Below, one piece after another: positions 51,601 through 58,784 of a DNA stretch of 64,000 bases. Numbering within the stretch: the first letter of the stretch is position 1; every line of letters starts with the position of its first letter. The stretch is from Cucumibacter marinus DSM 18995 (GTDB taxonomy: Bacteria > Pseudomonadota > Alphaproteobacteria > Rhizobiales > Devosiaceae), in assembly GCF_000429865.1 (NCBI RefSeq), contig NZ_KE386977.1, positions 305,393 through 369,392 of the forward strand, in the 5' to 3' direction. The notes beneath the pieces are model-generated. The model was not told where the DNA came from, searched no databases, and saw nothing but the letters and a program-made list of their open reading frames with translations. The position numbers were made by a program, and so were the translations under genes.

Positions 51601-52278
51601 ATGTTCAACAAGACCACCCTGGCGGTTTCCGCGATCGCCATGCTGTCGATGACCGGTTCTGCGCTCGCCGCCGACCTTTATGTGGCTCCGGAAGTGCCCG
51701 AAGTCGTCGAGGCTGTCTCGGGCGACTGGGACGGCATCTATATCGGTGCCTTTGGCGGCATCGGTTCCGGCCTTGCCGACCATGTTTCTGGTCCGGCTAC
51801 CAACGACATCGATCTGTCGGGCACCATTCTGGGTGTGACCGGCGGTGCCAATTTCTACCTCTCCGATGTCATCATTGGCGGTCTGGCCGTTGACTTCGCC
51901 TGGACCAACATGACCGGCACCTATACCGGCGGCCTCACCTCCACCCACACCATCGACTCCCAGGGTGCCGTGCGCGGCGTGCTCGGCTACGATGGCGGCA
52001 ACATCATGCCTTACGTGACCGGCGGTATCGCCTTCGCAACCGCGACCCGCACCAGCACCTGGGGCGGCCCGAACAACACGGCGACTGCGACACACACCGG
52101 CTACACCCTTGGTGGTGGCGCCCAGATCAAGGTCTCCGAAAACCTGGCTCTCGACGTGCAGTACCGCTACACCGACCTCGGCGAGCAGGTCTATGAGTGG
52201 AGCGGCGGCGGCACCGACCCCACCATCCACCTGACCGACCACACCGTCACGGCCGGCTTCAACTTCTTCATCGACTGA
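51601..52278 (+). CDS. Outer-membrane beta-barrel protein (Omp25/Omp31 type)
   Basis: A 225-residue porin-like protein with a signal peptide (NKTTLAVSAIAMLSMTGSALAA) and an eight-strand beta-barrel: GDWDGIYIGAFGG, GVTGGANFYLSD, VRGVLGYDGGNIMPYVTGG and the closing aromatic HTVTAGFNFFID. This matches the surface-immunogenic Omp25/Omp31 group of Hyphomicrobiales. ATG 51601 has AGAGGGA upstream. A strong terminator follows directly. It is probably abundant and monocistronic. Confidence 0.94.
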   Translation: MFNKTTLAVSAIAMLSMTGSALAADLYVAPEVPEVVEAVSGDWDGIYIGAFGGIGSGLADHVSGPATNDIDLSGTILGVTGGANFYLSDVIIGGLAVDFAWTNMTGTYTGGLTSTHTIDSQGAVRGVLGYDGGNIMPYVTGGIAFATATRTSTWGGPNNTATATHTGYTLGGGAQIKVSENLALDVQYRYTDLGEQVYEWSGGGTDPTIHLTDHTVTAGFNFFID

Positions 52279-52323
52279 TCGATGAATTCGGGCAGCCATG
52301 CCCGCAAAGGTCCCAGAACACTG

Positions 52324-52350
52324 ACCCGCCGGTTCGCCGGCGGGTTTTTT
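52324..52350 (+). terminator. Rho-independent terminator of the Omp gene
   Basis: ACCCGCCGG (52324-52332), loop TTCG, CCGGCGGGT (52337-52345), then T to 52350. A perfect 9-bp stem with a six-base T-run, 45 bases after the stop codon. Confidence 0.95.
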
Positions 52351-52363
52351 GTTCTCGCATCGA

Positions 52364-53251
52364 TCATGAAACGACGAACTGCGCCTCGGCAGACTTGACC
52401 GCATCGGTCAGGAATTGCGCCGCCGCCTGCACGCGGGCAACGCCCTTGAGGCTTTCGTGATAGGCCATCCAGTAGGACCGGGTGACGCTGATACCGGGCA
52501 AGACGCGCACAAGCCCGGCATCACCGGCGGCGATATAGTCATGCAGAACTCCGATCCCCGCCCCGGCTCTTACGGCCTCGCCCTGTCCGATGGCGCTTGA
52601 GATCTCGATGGCAGACGACCAGCCCTTGAAGAACTCGTCCGCATAGTTGAGCGAGGGGGCATAGATCAGGTCTTCGACATAGCCCACAAGCCGGTGCTCG
52701 GCGAGTTCGCCCGCCTCGGAAGGGACACCGAACCGGTCGAGATAATCCGGCGCAGCATAGAGCCCGAGCGAATAGTCGGTCAGCTTGCGGGCGATGAGCT
52801 GACCCCGGTCCGGGCGGCCGATCATCACCGCAATATCCGCCTCGCGCTTGGAGAGCGAAAAACTGCGCGGCACCGGCACCAGCTGGATCGCAAGGCCTGG
52901 ATGGCTGTACGCCAGCGCCCCGATCCGCGGCGCCAGAAACGCAACCCCGAACCCGTCCGGAGCGCCGATGCGCACCGTTCCCCAGGCCTCCGCGTCTCGC
53001 CCGCCCAGTTCCGCTTGCGCGGACACGATCGCGCTTTCCGCCTGTTCGAGAGCAGACGCCAACGCCTCGCCCTCCGGGGTCAGTTCGCAGCCATGGGTCC
53101 GGCGGATCACCAGGGTCGAACCGATATCGGCCTCGAGCGCCGACACCCGCCGGCTGAGCGTCGACTGGTTGATGCCCAGCTTGCGCGCTGCGCCCAGCAT
53201 CTGTCCTGACCGCGCGAGGGCCAGAAAAAGCCGTCCATCGTCCCAGTTCAT
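52364..53251 (-). CDS. LysR-family transcriptional regulator
   Basis: A 295-residue LTTR. The N-terminal HTH is GARKLGINQSTLSRRVSALEADIGSTLVIR, and the remainder is the substrate-binding-type effector domain. It is divergent from the methylmalonate-semialdehyde dehydrogenase gene, with 166 bases between the starts. The intergenic region contains AGATTAGCAAATCT (53331-53344), a dyad suitable for LysR binding. It therefore probably controls mmsA. Confidence 0.94.
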   Translation of the reverse strand: MNWDDGRLFLALARSGQMLGAARKLGINQSTLSRRVSALEADIGSTLVIRRTHGCELTPEGEALASALEQAESAIVSAQAELGGRDAEAWGTVRIGAPDGFGVAFLAPRIGALAYSHPGLAIQLVPVPRSFSLSKREADIAVMIGRPDRGQLIARKLTDYSLGLYAAPDYLDRFGVPSEAGELAEHRLVGYVEDLIYAPSLNYADEFFKGWSSAIEISSAIGQGEAVRAGAGIGVLHDYIAAGDAGLVRVLPGISVTRSYWMAYHESLKGVARVQAAAQFLTDAVKSAEAQFVVS

Positions 53252-53330
53252 GTCTGCCTCCCGACATTAACGCCCCGCTCCGCATCATGCGGACAGGCGC
53301 CAGCCGACTTTATCAGCAAAATTGCATAAC

Positions 53331-53344
53331 AGATTAGCAAATCT
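53331..53344. promoter_or_regulatory. Candidate LysR-box dyad between lysR and mmsA
   Basis: AGATT / AATCT (53331-53335 and 53340-53344), a perfect dyad with a four-base spacer, between divergent LysR and mmsA genes. TTGCAT and ATGCAA arms lie further out on either side. Confidence 0.45.
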
Positions 53345-53417
53345 CGCCGTTGTCATGCAAAGATCAAAATTCCATCCTGTCGACAACCCTATTCCGTGTT
53401 TGTTGGAAGGACCGGAT

Positions 53418-54929
53418 ATGACCGACACACCAGAACTCGCCCACTTCATCAACAATGCCCGCGTCGCCGGGACCTCCGGCCGAAATCAACCGGTCTACAA
53501 TCCGGCGACCGGTGCGGCGGAAAAAACCGTTGCGCTCGCCAGCGAGGCCGAGGTCGGCAATGCTGTAGCGGCCGCCAAAGCCGCCTGGCCAGCCTGGGGC
53601 AATACCCCGCCGCTGCGCCGGGCCCGCATCCTCGACAAGTTCAAATCGATCCTCTGGGACCGGGCGGATGAGCTGGCCGAGGCGATTTCCGCCGAGCACG
53701 GCAAGACCCATGACGACGCATTGGGCGAAGTCACACGCGGGCTCGAAGTCGTCGAATTCGCCACAGGCATTCCCCAGCTCCTGAAGGGCGAGTATTCCGA
53801 AAGCGTCGGTACTGGTGTCGACAGCTACAATATCCGGCAGCCGCTCGGCGTCGTCGCCGGCATCACCCCGTTCAATTTCCCGGCCATGGTGCCGATGTGG
53901 ATGTTCCCGGTAGCGCTGGCGACCGGCAATTGCTTTATCCTCAAGCCTTCCGAGCGCGACCCGTCCGCTTCGCTGTTGATGTCCGAATGGCTGGCCGAAG
54001 CCGGTCTGCCTGAGGGCGTGTTCGGCGTCATCCAGGGCGACAAGACTGCCGTCGATGCCTTGCTGACCCACCCCGACGTCAAGGCCGTCTCCTTTGTCGG
54101 CTCGACCCCGATCGCCCAGTACATTCACAAGACCGGAACCGAGAACGGCAAGCGCGTGCAGGCCTTGGGCGGCGCCAAGAACCACATGATCATCATGCCG
54201 GACGCCGATCTCGATATGGCCGCCAATGCCCTGATGGGCGCCGCCTATGGCTCGGCTGGCGAGCGCTGCATGGCGATCTCGGTCGCCGTGCCGGTGACCG
54301 ACGCTGTCGCCGACGCGCTCATCGACAAATTGAAGCCCCGCATCGAGACACTCAAGATCGGCCCTGCCGCGGACCGCGAAAGCGAGATGGGCCCGCTCGT
54401 CACCGCCCAACACCGCGACAAGGTGAAGAGCTATATCGATGCCGGCGTCGCCGAGGGCGCGGAACTGGTGGTGGATGGCCGCGGCTTCACCCAGAAAAAG
54501 CAGGGCTATGAAGACGGCTATTATGTCGGCGGCACTCTGTTCGACCGGGTGACGCCGGACATGTCGATCTATCGTGACGAGATCTTCGGCCCGGTGCTTT
54601 CGATGGTGCGCCGTAATTCCTATGCCGAGGCGGTCGATCTGATCCATGGCCACAACTATGCCAACGGCACCGCCATCTTCACCCGCGACGGCGACACGGC
54701 CCGCGCCTTCGCAAAGGATATCGAGGTCGGCATGGTCGGCGTGAACGTGCCTATCCCCGTGCCGATGGCGTTCCATTCTTTCGGCGGCTGGAAGGACTCA
54801 TTGTTCGGCGACCATGCGATGCACGGCATGGAAGGGGTCCGGTTCTACACAAGGATCAAGACCACCACGCTGCGTTGGCCCACAGGGCAACGCCAGGACC
54901 CGCAATTCACCATGCCGACCCTGGGATAG
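53418..54929 (+). CDS. mmsA: CoA-acylating methylmalonate-semialdehyde dehydrogenase
   Basis: A 503-residue aldehyde dehydrogenase that converts methylmalonate semialdehyde (and malonate semialdehyde) to propionyl-CoA or acetyl-CoA with NAD+. The catalytic Cys is in SAGERCMAISVAVPV and the family-typical AFHSFGGWKDSLFGD and ITPFNFPAMVPMWMFP are present. It takes part in valine and myo-inositol breakdown. The start ATG 53418 has GGAAGGACC upstream; an earlier frame start lacks one. Regulated in all likelihood by the divergent LysR. Confidence 0.96.
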   Translation: MTDTPELAHFINNARVAGTSGRNQPVYNPATGAAEKTVALASEAEVGNAVAAAKAAWPAWGNTPPLRRARILDKFKSILWDRADELAEAISAEHGKTHDDALGEVTRGLEVVEFATGIPQLLKGEYSESVGTGVDSYNIRQPLGVVAGITPFNFPAMVPMWMFPVALATGNCFILKPSERDPSASLLMSEWLAEAGLPEGVFGVIQGDKTAVDALLTHPDVKAVSFVGSTPIAQYIHKTGTENGKRVQALGGAKNHMIIMPDADLDMAANALMGAAYGSAGERCMAISVAVPVTDAVADALIDKLKPRIETLKIGPAADRESEMGPLVTAQHRDKVKSYIDAGVAEGAELVVDGRGFTQKKQGYEDGYYVGGTLFDRVTPDMSIYRDEIFGPVLSMVRRNSYAEAVDLIHGHNYANGTAIFTRDGDTARAFAKDIEVGMVGVNVPIPVPMAFHSFGGWKDSLFGDHAMHGMEGVRFYTRIKTTTLRWPTGQRQDPQFTMPTLG

Positions 54930-54930
54930 A

Positions 54931-54974
54931 GCGTTTCCAGGTGAAGCGGACACCGGTTCACCGTTCGGAAACGC
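54931..54974. repeat. Structured intergenic inverted repeat after mmsA
   Basis: GCGTTTCC (54931-54938) and GGAAACGC (54967-54974), with an inner GGTGAA/TTCACC stem. It begins one base past the mmsA stop codon. It resembles short GCGTTTCC...GGAAACGC intergenic elements often seen in Hyphomicrobiales, but no second copy occurs in this window. Confidence 0.7.
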
Positions 54975-55037
54975 GACAAGAAAGGGTTTGCATCCGTCGA
55001 CCGGCTGGACCGGCCAGCACCAACAACAAAACCAGAC

Positions 55038-55061
55038 AGGGGGCGGTTTCGCCCCCTTTTT
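55038..55061 (+). terminator. Terminator downstream of mmsA
   Basis: AGGGGGCG (55038-55045), loop GTTT, CGCCCCCT (55050-55057), then TTTT. It serves mmsA and, converging, lies 22 bases before the stop of the 381-residue protein gene. Confidence 0.88.
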
Positions 55062-55082
55062 CGTGTCACGAGATCAGGAATC

Positions 55083-56228
55083 TCAGTCGTCGGCGGCGTT
55101 GTAGCCGGCGCTCTTGAGCCTGCGCTTGAAGCTGTCGAAATCGACGAATTCGGACACGACGATCGGGTTCTCGCGCAGCGCGCGTTCCACCGTTTCGGGC
55201 AGATGCGGGCGTTGGCCGCGCAGCAGATCGACATGCTGGGCCAGCATCAGCGCAGCAGTCGGCCGACTGTCTTCATCCCCCTGTCCCTGGGTCTGAGCCA
55301 CCAGATCCCCCGCAAGGCGCATGGCCTCGTCGAGCTCGCGCCGCAGAACGGCTTTCAGTGCTCGCATGAACAGCGTATCGATATCGGCGCCCTGATGGCC
55401 CTCGGTTTGCAAACGCTGGGTGATGTCGAGCGCTTCATCGAACCGCCCCACCTTGATCAGCCAGCGCGCCCGGTCGCTTTCGAACTGCCTCAGCCGCGCA
55501 TCGTCGCGCTGCTGACCGGCGCGCCGCTGCCAGGTTGCCGCTTCATCGAGTTCCTTGAGCGCCAGTTCCACGACCCCGCTATCGAGCGGCGGTCCGGAAT
55601 CCGGATCGTCCCACACCCGGTGCCATTCGAGGCCGCACCGTGTGGCCCGGTTCTCCCAGAAACGCGCGAACAACACGCCGTCCTCCGGGGTGTGCTCATG
55701 GGCCAGCGTGATCTGCGCCATCGAATTCATGTAGATCTGTTCGGTCTGCTTCAGAAGACTGAAGCGTCGCTCCCCATCGAAGAAGGTGAGCGTGCGCGCC
55801 ATCAGCTCGACAGCCAGCGTTCCGCAGATTCGGCGGAACTCCTCGGACGGCCCGTCCGCACTCTGGCGCACCGCCTGGTCGGCCGCCTCGGCCACCGACA
55901 ATGCCGCATCGAAACGCGCCCGCGCCTGGCGGATGTCCTCGAGGGATCGGCGCCACACGACCTCTGACTGGTCGAGCCCGGGCAGATGCGACTGCATGGC
56001 GGCAACCAGCTGGTGCTGGCTGCCCAGAACGAAGGCCTCGATCTCGGCGGCAAACCTGTCCGGATCACGATAGAAAAGGTTGCGAAGAGCCGTCTTCGAC
56101 CGCCCCATGGCCGGTCCAAGTGCCTCAAGCACAACCACTTTCCGCCAACGGCTGGCTTCCTCGGGAAGCAGCCCGGCGTGAATGGCGACCTCGACCGCCC
56201 TGGCGAGCGGTGCCCTGTTAGCATCCAT
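55083..56228 (-). CDS. Helical 381-residue protein, probable regulator of the adjacent cassette
   Basis: A soluble, almost wholly helical protein. Residues 1-70 (AVEVAIHAGLLPEEASRW and ALGPAMGRSKTALRNLFY) look like a helix-turn-helix; the remainder contains repeated short helices with Ala, Leu, Glu and Arg, suggesting a TPR-like scaffold (about residues 230-360). I recognise no named family. It is divergent from the deoxyribosyltransferase-fold/Ppx/HAD operon, with a palindrome in between, so a regulator or sensor role is the simplest reading. Confidence 0.72.
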   Translation of the reverse strand: MDANRAPLARAVEVAIHAGLLPEEASRWRKVVVLEALGPAMGRSKTALRNLFYRDPDRFAAEIEAFVLGSQHQLVAAMQSHLPGLDQSEVVWRRSLEDIRQARARFDAALSVAEAADQAVRQSADGPSEEFRRICGTLAVELMARTLTFFDGERRFSLLKQTEQIYMNSMAQITLAHEHTPEDGVLFARFWENRATRCGLEWHRVWDDPDSGPPLDSGVVELALKELDEAATWQRRAGQQRDDARLRQFESDRARWLIKVGRFDEALDITQRLQTEGHQGADIDTLFMRALKAVLRRELDEAMRLAGDLVAQTQGQGDEDSRPTAALMLAQHVDLLRGQRPHLPETVERALRENPIVVSEFVDFDSFKRRLKSAGYNAADD

Positions 56229-56279
56229 GGCGCCTCACAACGTCATGCGACCGTACCAGATAAAAAATGATAAAAAAAC

Positions 56280-56301
56280 TTACGTGCGCCTTCGTACGTA
56301 A
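56280..56301. promoter_or_regulatory. Candidate operator between divergent cassette genes
   Basis: TTACGT (56280-56285) and ACGTAA (56296-56301) form a perfect 6-bp dyad with a 10-base spacer. It sits between the 381-residue protein start (56228) and the start at 56331; the flanking sequence is AT-rich, with runs of A. Confidence 0.6.
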
Positions 56302-56330
56302 ATCGTGTTGGTTGATGCGAGGAGGATCGC

Positions 56331-56798
56331 ATGACCAGCATGATAAAAGGCAATGTCTGCACAGTCATCAGCGGCTCATACCGACGCCACCTCGCGGGGA
56401 TGTACTCATTAAAATCCGCGCTGGAAAGCAAGGGCATAACGGTATTGTCGCCGGTTGGCTCAATTGCTGTCAATCCCGGAGAAGAATTCGTTATACTCGA
56501 CGAAGATCCCATAGAGGACCATCGAGTCCTTCAGGACTCAGTATTTGCGAAGATTCGGCGCTCCAGTTTTCTTACTTCCTACAATGAAGGCGGATATATC
56601 GGCGCCGCCGCGCTGCTGGAATTCGGCTACGCCATTTCCCAGGGCATCCAGATCCTGACACTCGAACCGGCAACGGATCCCAACATCGCGCCCTATACGC
56701 GCCTGTTGTCCGATGTCTTCGGCGAAATCGACCTTACCCCCGAAGGATTACGGCAACATGTCGAACGCACCAGTGACGAGCTGGAGGTCGTGGGCTGA
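56331..56798 (+). CDS. Nucleoside 2-deoxyribosyltransferase-fold protein
   Basis: A 155-residue protein with a Rossmann-like N-terminus (CTVISGSYRRHLAGM, VLSPVGS) and the motif SYNEGGYIGAAALLEFGYAISQG (about residues 83-105). The ExGYA position (Glu97) corresponds to the catalytic Glu of nucleoside 2-deoxyribosyltransferases and DNPH1-like hydrolases. An acidic segment LDEDPIEDH lies between. The expected chemistry is cleavage or transfer at a nucleoside N-glycosidic bond, but the substrate is unknown. GAGGAGG precedes the ATG by 5 bases. GC content is low (56 of 120 bases at 56461-56580), unlike its neighbours. Confidence 0.7.
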   Translation: MTSMIKGNVCTVISGSYRRHLAGMYSLKSALESKGITVLSPVGSIAVNPGEEFVILDEDPIEDHRVLQDSVFAKIRRSSFLTSYNEGGYIGAAALLEFGYAISQGIQILTLEPATDPNIAPYTRLLSDVFGEIDLTPEGLRQHVERTSDELEVVG

Positions 56799-57628
56799 TG
56801 AACCATTATGTGATCGATGTGGGATCGCGGTCCATCAAGCTGCACCGGCAGTCGGGCAAGGACGTCTCCCTCACCGCCATCCGCAACTGGGACCCCATCA
56901 ACGACGCGCGTGACGCCGAGCGGCTCGACCAGCTGCTCGCGCACCTGATCACGGAAGCCGACCGCGCCGCCTCGATCCGCGCGATCGGCACCGCAGCCGC
57001 CCGCCGCAATCCCGAGCTTGCCGCCGCAATCGGCACTGCTTGCGAGCGCCGGGGCCTGCCCTATGAGACCATTTCCCAGGCCCGCGAGGCCGATCTGATC
57101 CGCCGCGCCATCGGCAGCCGCCGGCAACTCGATATCATCAATACCGGCGGCGGCAGCATCCAGATCGTGCACGCCAAGGGCGGCACAGAACTGATCGAGT
57201 TCGGCATCTCCGATCTCAATGCCATGTTCGGCCTCGGTCGCTCACCCGAGGACCGCCGCATCAACGCCGCCAGGCGCTTCCTTGCCGATGGGCTGCCCGC
57301 CGGGCTTCGGCGCTTCGTCTATACCGGCGGCGAAAAGCGCTATCTGCAATCCCTCGGCATCAGGCTCGACAGCCGCGGCTTTTGCCGGGCGGACGATTTC
57401 CGCGCCCTTGCGCGGCGCCTCGAAACCCTCACCCAGGACGAACTCGACAGGCTCTCGCCTTTCGACACGGGCTGGATGAGCGGTGCCATCGCCTCGAACC
57501 TGATTGTCGAGGCCTGTCTTGACCTGTCCGGCGCCGACCGGTTTCTGCCCAGCGACCTCAACATCGCAGACGGCGTGATTGCCGGGCTTGCCGGTGCCGG
57601 CTCAACCGGAGGCCGGACCCATGGATGA
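56798..57628 (+). CDS. Ppx/GppA-like actin-fold phosphatase with altered motif
   Basis: A 276-residue protein, shorter than Ppx and GppA and comprising only the two actin-like domains. Phosphate motif 1 is DVGSRSIKL (residues 7-15), AIGTAAARR follows, and the family Glu of the SGxEE(A/A)RLI helix is at READLI (Glu97). Motif 2 reads NTGGGSIQI (115-123) in place of the usual DIGGGSTE, so Asp and Glu are replaced by Asn and Gln. Activity on polyphosphate or (p)ppGpp is therefore uncertain. Its ATG overlaps the previous stop (TGATG), and the 3' end overlaps the HAD gene by 8 bases. Confidence 0.78.
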   Translation: MNHYVIDVGSRSIKLHRQSGKDVSLTAIRNWDPINDARDAERLDQLLAHLITEADRAASIRAIGTAAARRNPELAAAIGTACERRGLPYETISQAREADLIRRAIGSRRQLDIINTGGGSIQIVHAKGGTELIEFGISDLNAMFGLGRSPEDRRINAARRFLADGLPAGLRRFVYTGGEKRYLQSLGIRLDSRGFCRADDFRALARRLETLTQDELDRLSPFDTGWMSGAIASNLIVEACLDLSGADRFLPSDLNIADGVIAGLAGAGSTGGRTHG

Positions 57629-58415
57629 ACTGCGCTATGCGGAAATCCCGTCAACGATGCCGCCCCTTTCGGTCCTCGCCGACGCATCCCCGCGGCTGCG
57701 CGAGGCCACGATCGTCTTCGATGCGGATGATACCCTCTGGGACGAACAGGGCGTGCTGCAGCAATTCGAACGCCAGCTCGAGGAACTGCTCGATCAGGCG
57801 GCAGGCATGCCGACCGCTTTCACCCGGCATTTCATCGACAAGGAACACGAGAACATCCCGCATCTGGGCTATGGCTTGACCAGCTACATGTTCTCGGTCG
57901 CCGAGACCATTGCCGCCAATCCCGACTGGCATCGGCACAAGCCGAGCCTGATGGGCCGCATTCGCGAGATGATCGACCAGGTGCACCATGCCGCCCCGCC
58001 GCTGATCCCGGGCGTCAGGCGAACCCTTTCGGCCCTGTCGCGGCACTATCGCCTGGTGCTGATGACCCGTGGTCTCGAACACGAACAGCGCATGAAGCTC
58101 GACCGTTCGGGCCTGGCCGCGTTCTTCGACCATGTCGAGGTCGTCGCCAGAAAGGACGTGCCGACCTTCCGCCGCCTTGCCCGCGATCTGTCCGATCCCG
58201 AGGGCGACCGGCTCTGCATGGTCGGCAATTCATTGCGCTCGGACGTCGCACCGGCCCTTGAAGCGGGCTGGCGCGCCATCCATGTGCCGCCCCCCACAGA
58301 ATGGGACCACGATCGGGGTGACTGGCCCCGGGGCACTGAAGATCGGGCACGCCGGGCCCGCACCATCCGGCAAGTGCCGGCACTGATCGGTGCCGACACC
58401 TTCTGGGACCAATGA
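57621..58415 (+). CDS. HAD-superfamily hydrolase
   Basis: A 264-residue HAD phosphatase. Motif I is IVFDADDTLWD (nucleophile Asp34, acid/base Asp36), motif II VLMTRG, motif III the Lys of VARKDVP and motif IV VGNSLRSDVAPAL, where GNS replaces the commoner GDS. The helical cap (about residues 45-130) sits between motifs I and II, the C1 arrangement of YjjG and phosphoglycolate-type enzymes. It should hydrolyse a small phosphomonoester, possibly a nucleotide. It overlaps the Ppx-like gene by 8 bases. Confidence 0.85.
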   Translation: MDELRYAEIPSTMPPLSVLADASPRLREATIVFDADDTLWDEQGVLQQFERQLEELLDQAAGMPTAFTRHFIDKEHENIPHLGYGLTSYMFSVAETIAANPDWHRHKPSLMGRIREMIDQVHHAAPPLIPGVRRTLSALSRHYRLVLMTRGLEHEQRMKLDRSGLAAFFDHVEVVARKDVPTFRRLARDLSDPEGDRLCMVGNSLRSDVAPALEAGWRAIHVPPPTEWDHDRGDWPRGTEDRARRARTIRQVPALIGADTFWDQ

Positions 58416-58471
58416 GCATGACGCTCATCACCCCCACCAACCACCGACCTGAGAACCAAGGGAGTTCGAGT

Positions 58472-58735
58472 ATGGAACAGGTAGTGCGATCCTTTACGCC
58501 GGAGCGGGAAACGCTCGCGCGCGAAGGCATCGAGTCTCTGACGAGCCGGGAGCACGAAGTGCTACGGCTGATTTCGTTCGGCAACACCACCAAGATGATT
58601 GCCGGCGACCTGGAGATCAGTCCGCGCACCGTCGAGATCTACCGCGCCCGCGCCATCCAGAAACTGGGTGCTCGCAACACCGCCGACGCCGTGCGGATCC
58701 TGTCCTATATGGGTATGGCGCGCATGCACGCCTGA
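58472..58735 (+). CDS. Stand-alone LuxR/GerE-type HTH protein
   Basis: An 87-residue protein consisting of little more than a GerE HTH: ESLTSREHEVLRLISFGNTTKMIAGDLEISPRTVEIYRARAIQKLGARNTADAVRIL. No receiver or ligand domain is present, so it may act with a partner or constitutively. ATG 58472 has AAGGGAG 7 bases upstream; an in-frame ATG at 58412 overlaps the HAD stop and would add 20 residues. It closes the cassette and converges with the aminotransferase gene. Confidence 0.85.
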   Translation: MEQVVRSFTPERETLAREGIESLTSREHEVLRLISFGNTTKMIAGDLEISPRTVEIYRARAIQKLGARNTADAVRILSYMGMARMHA

Positions 58736-58784
58736 ACCGGAACCGGCGCCGGCCCGCGATCGGGCCGGCGCGGCGGCACCACGC

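Noticed and set aside
53364-54776. A 470-codon minus-strand frame opposite mmsA
   Set aside because: Shadow of the methylmalonate-semialdehyde dehydrogenase gene; no domain found.
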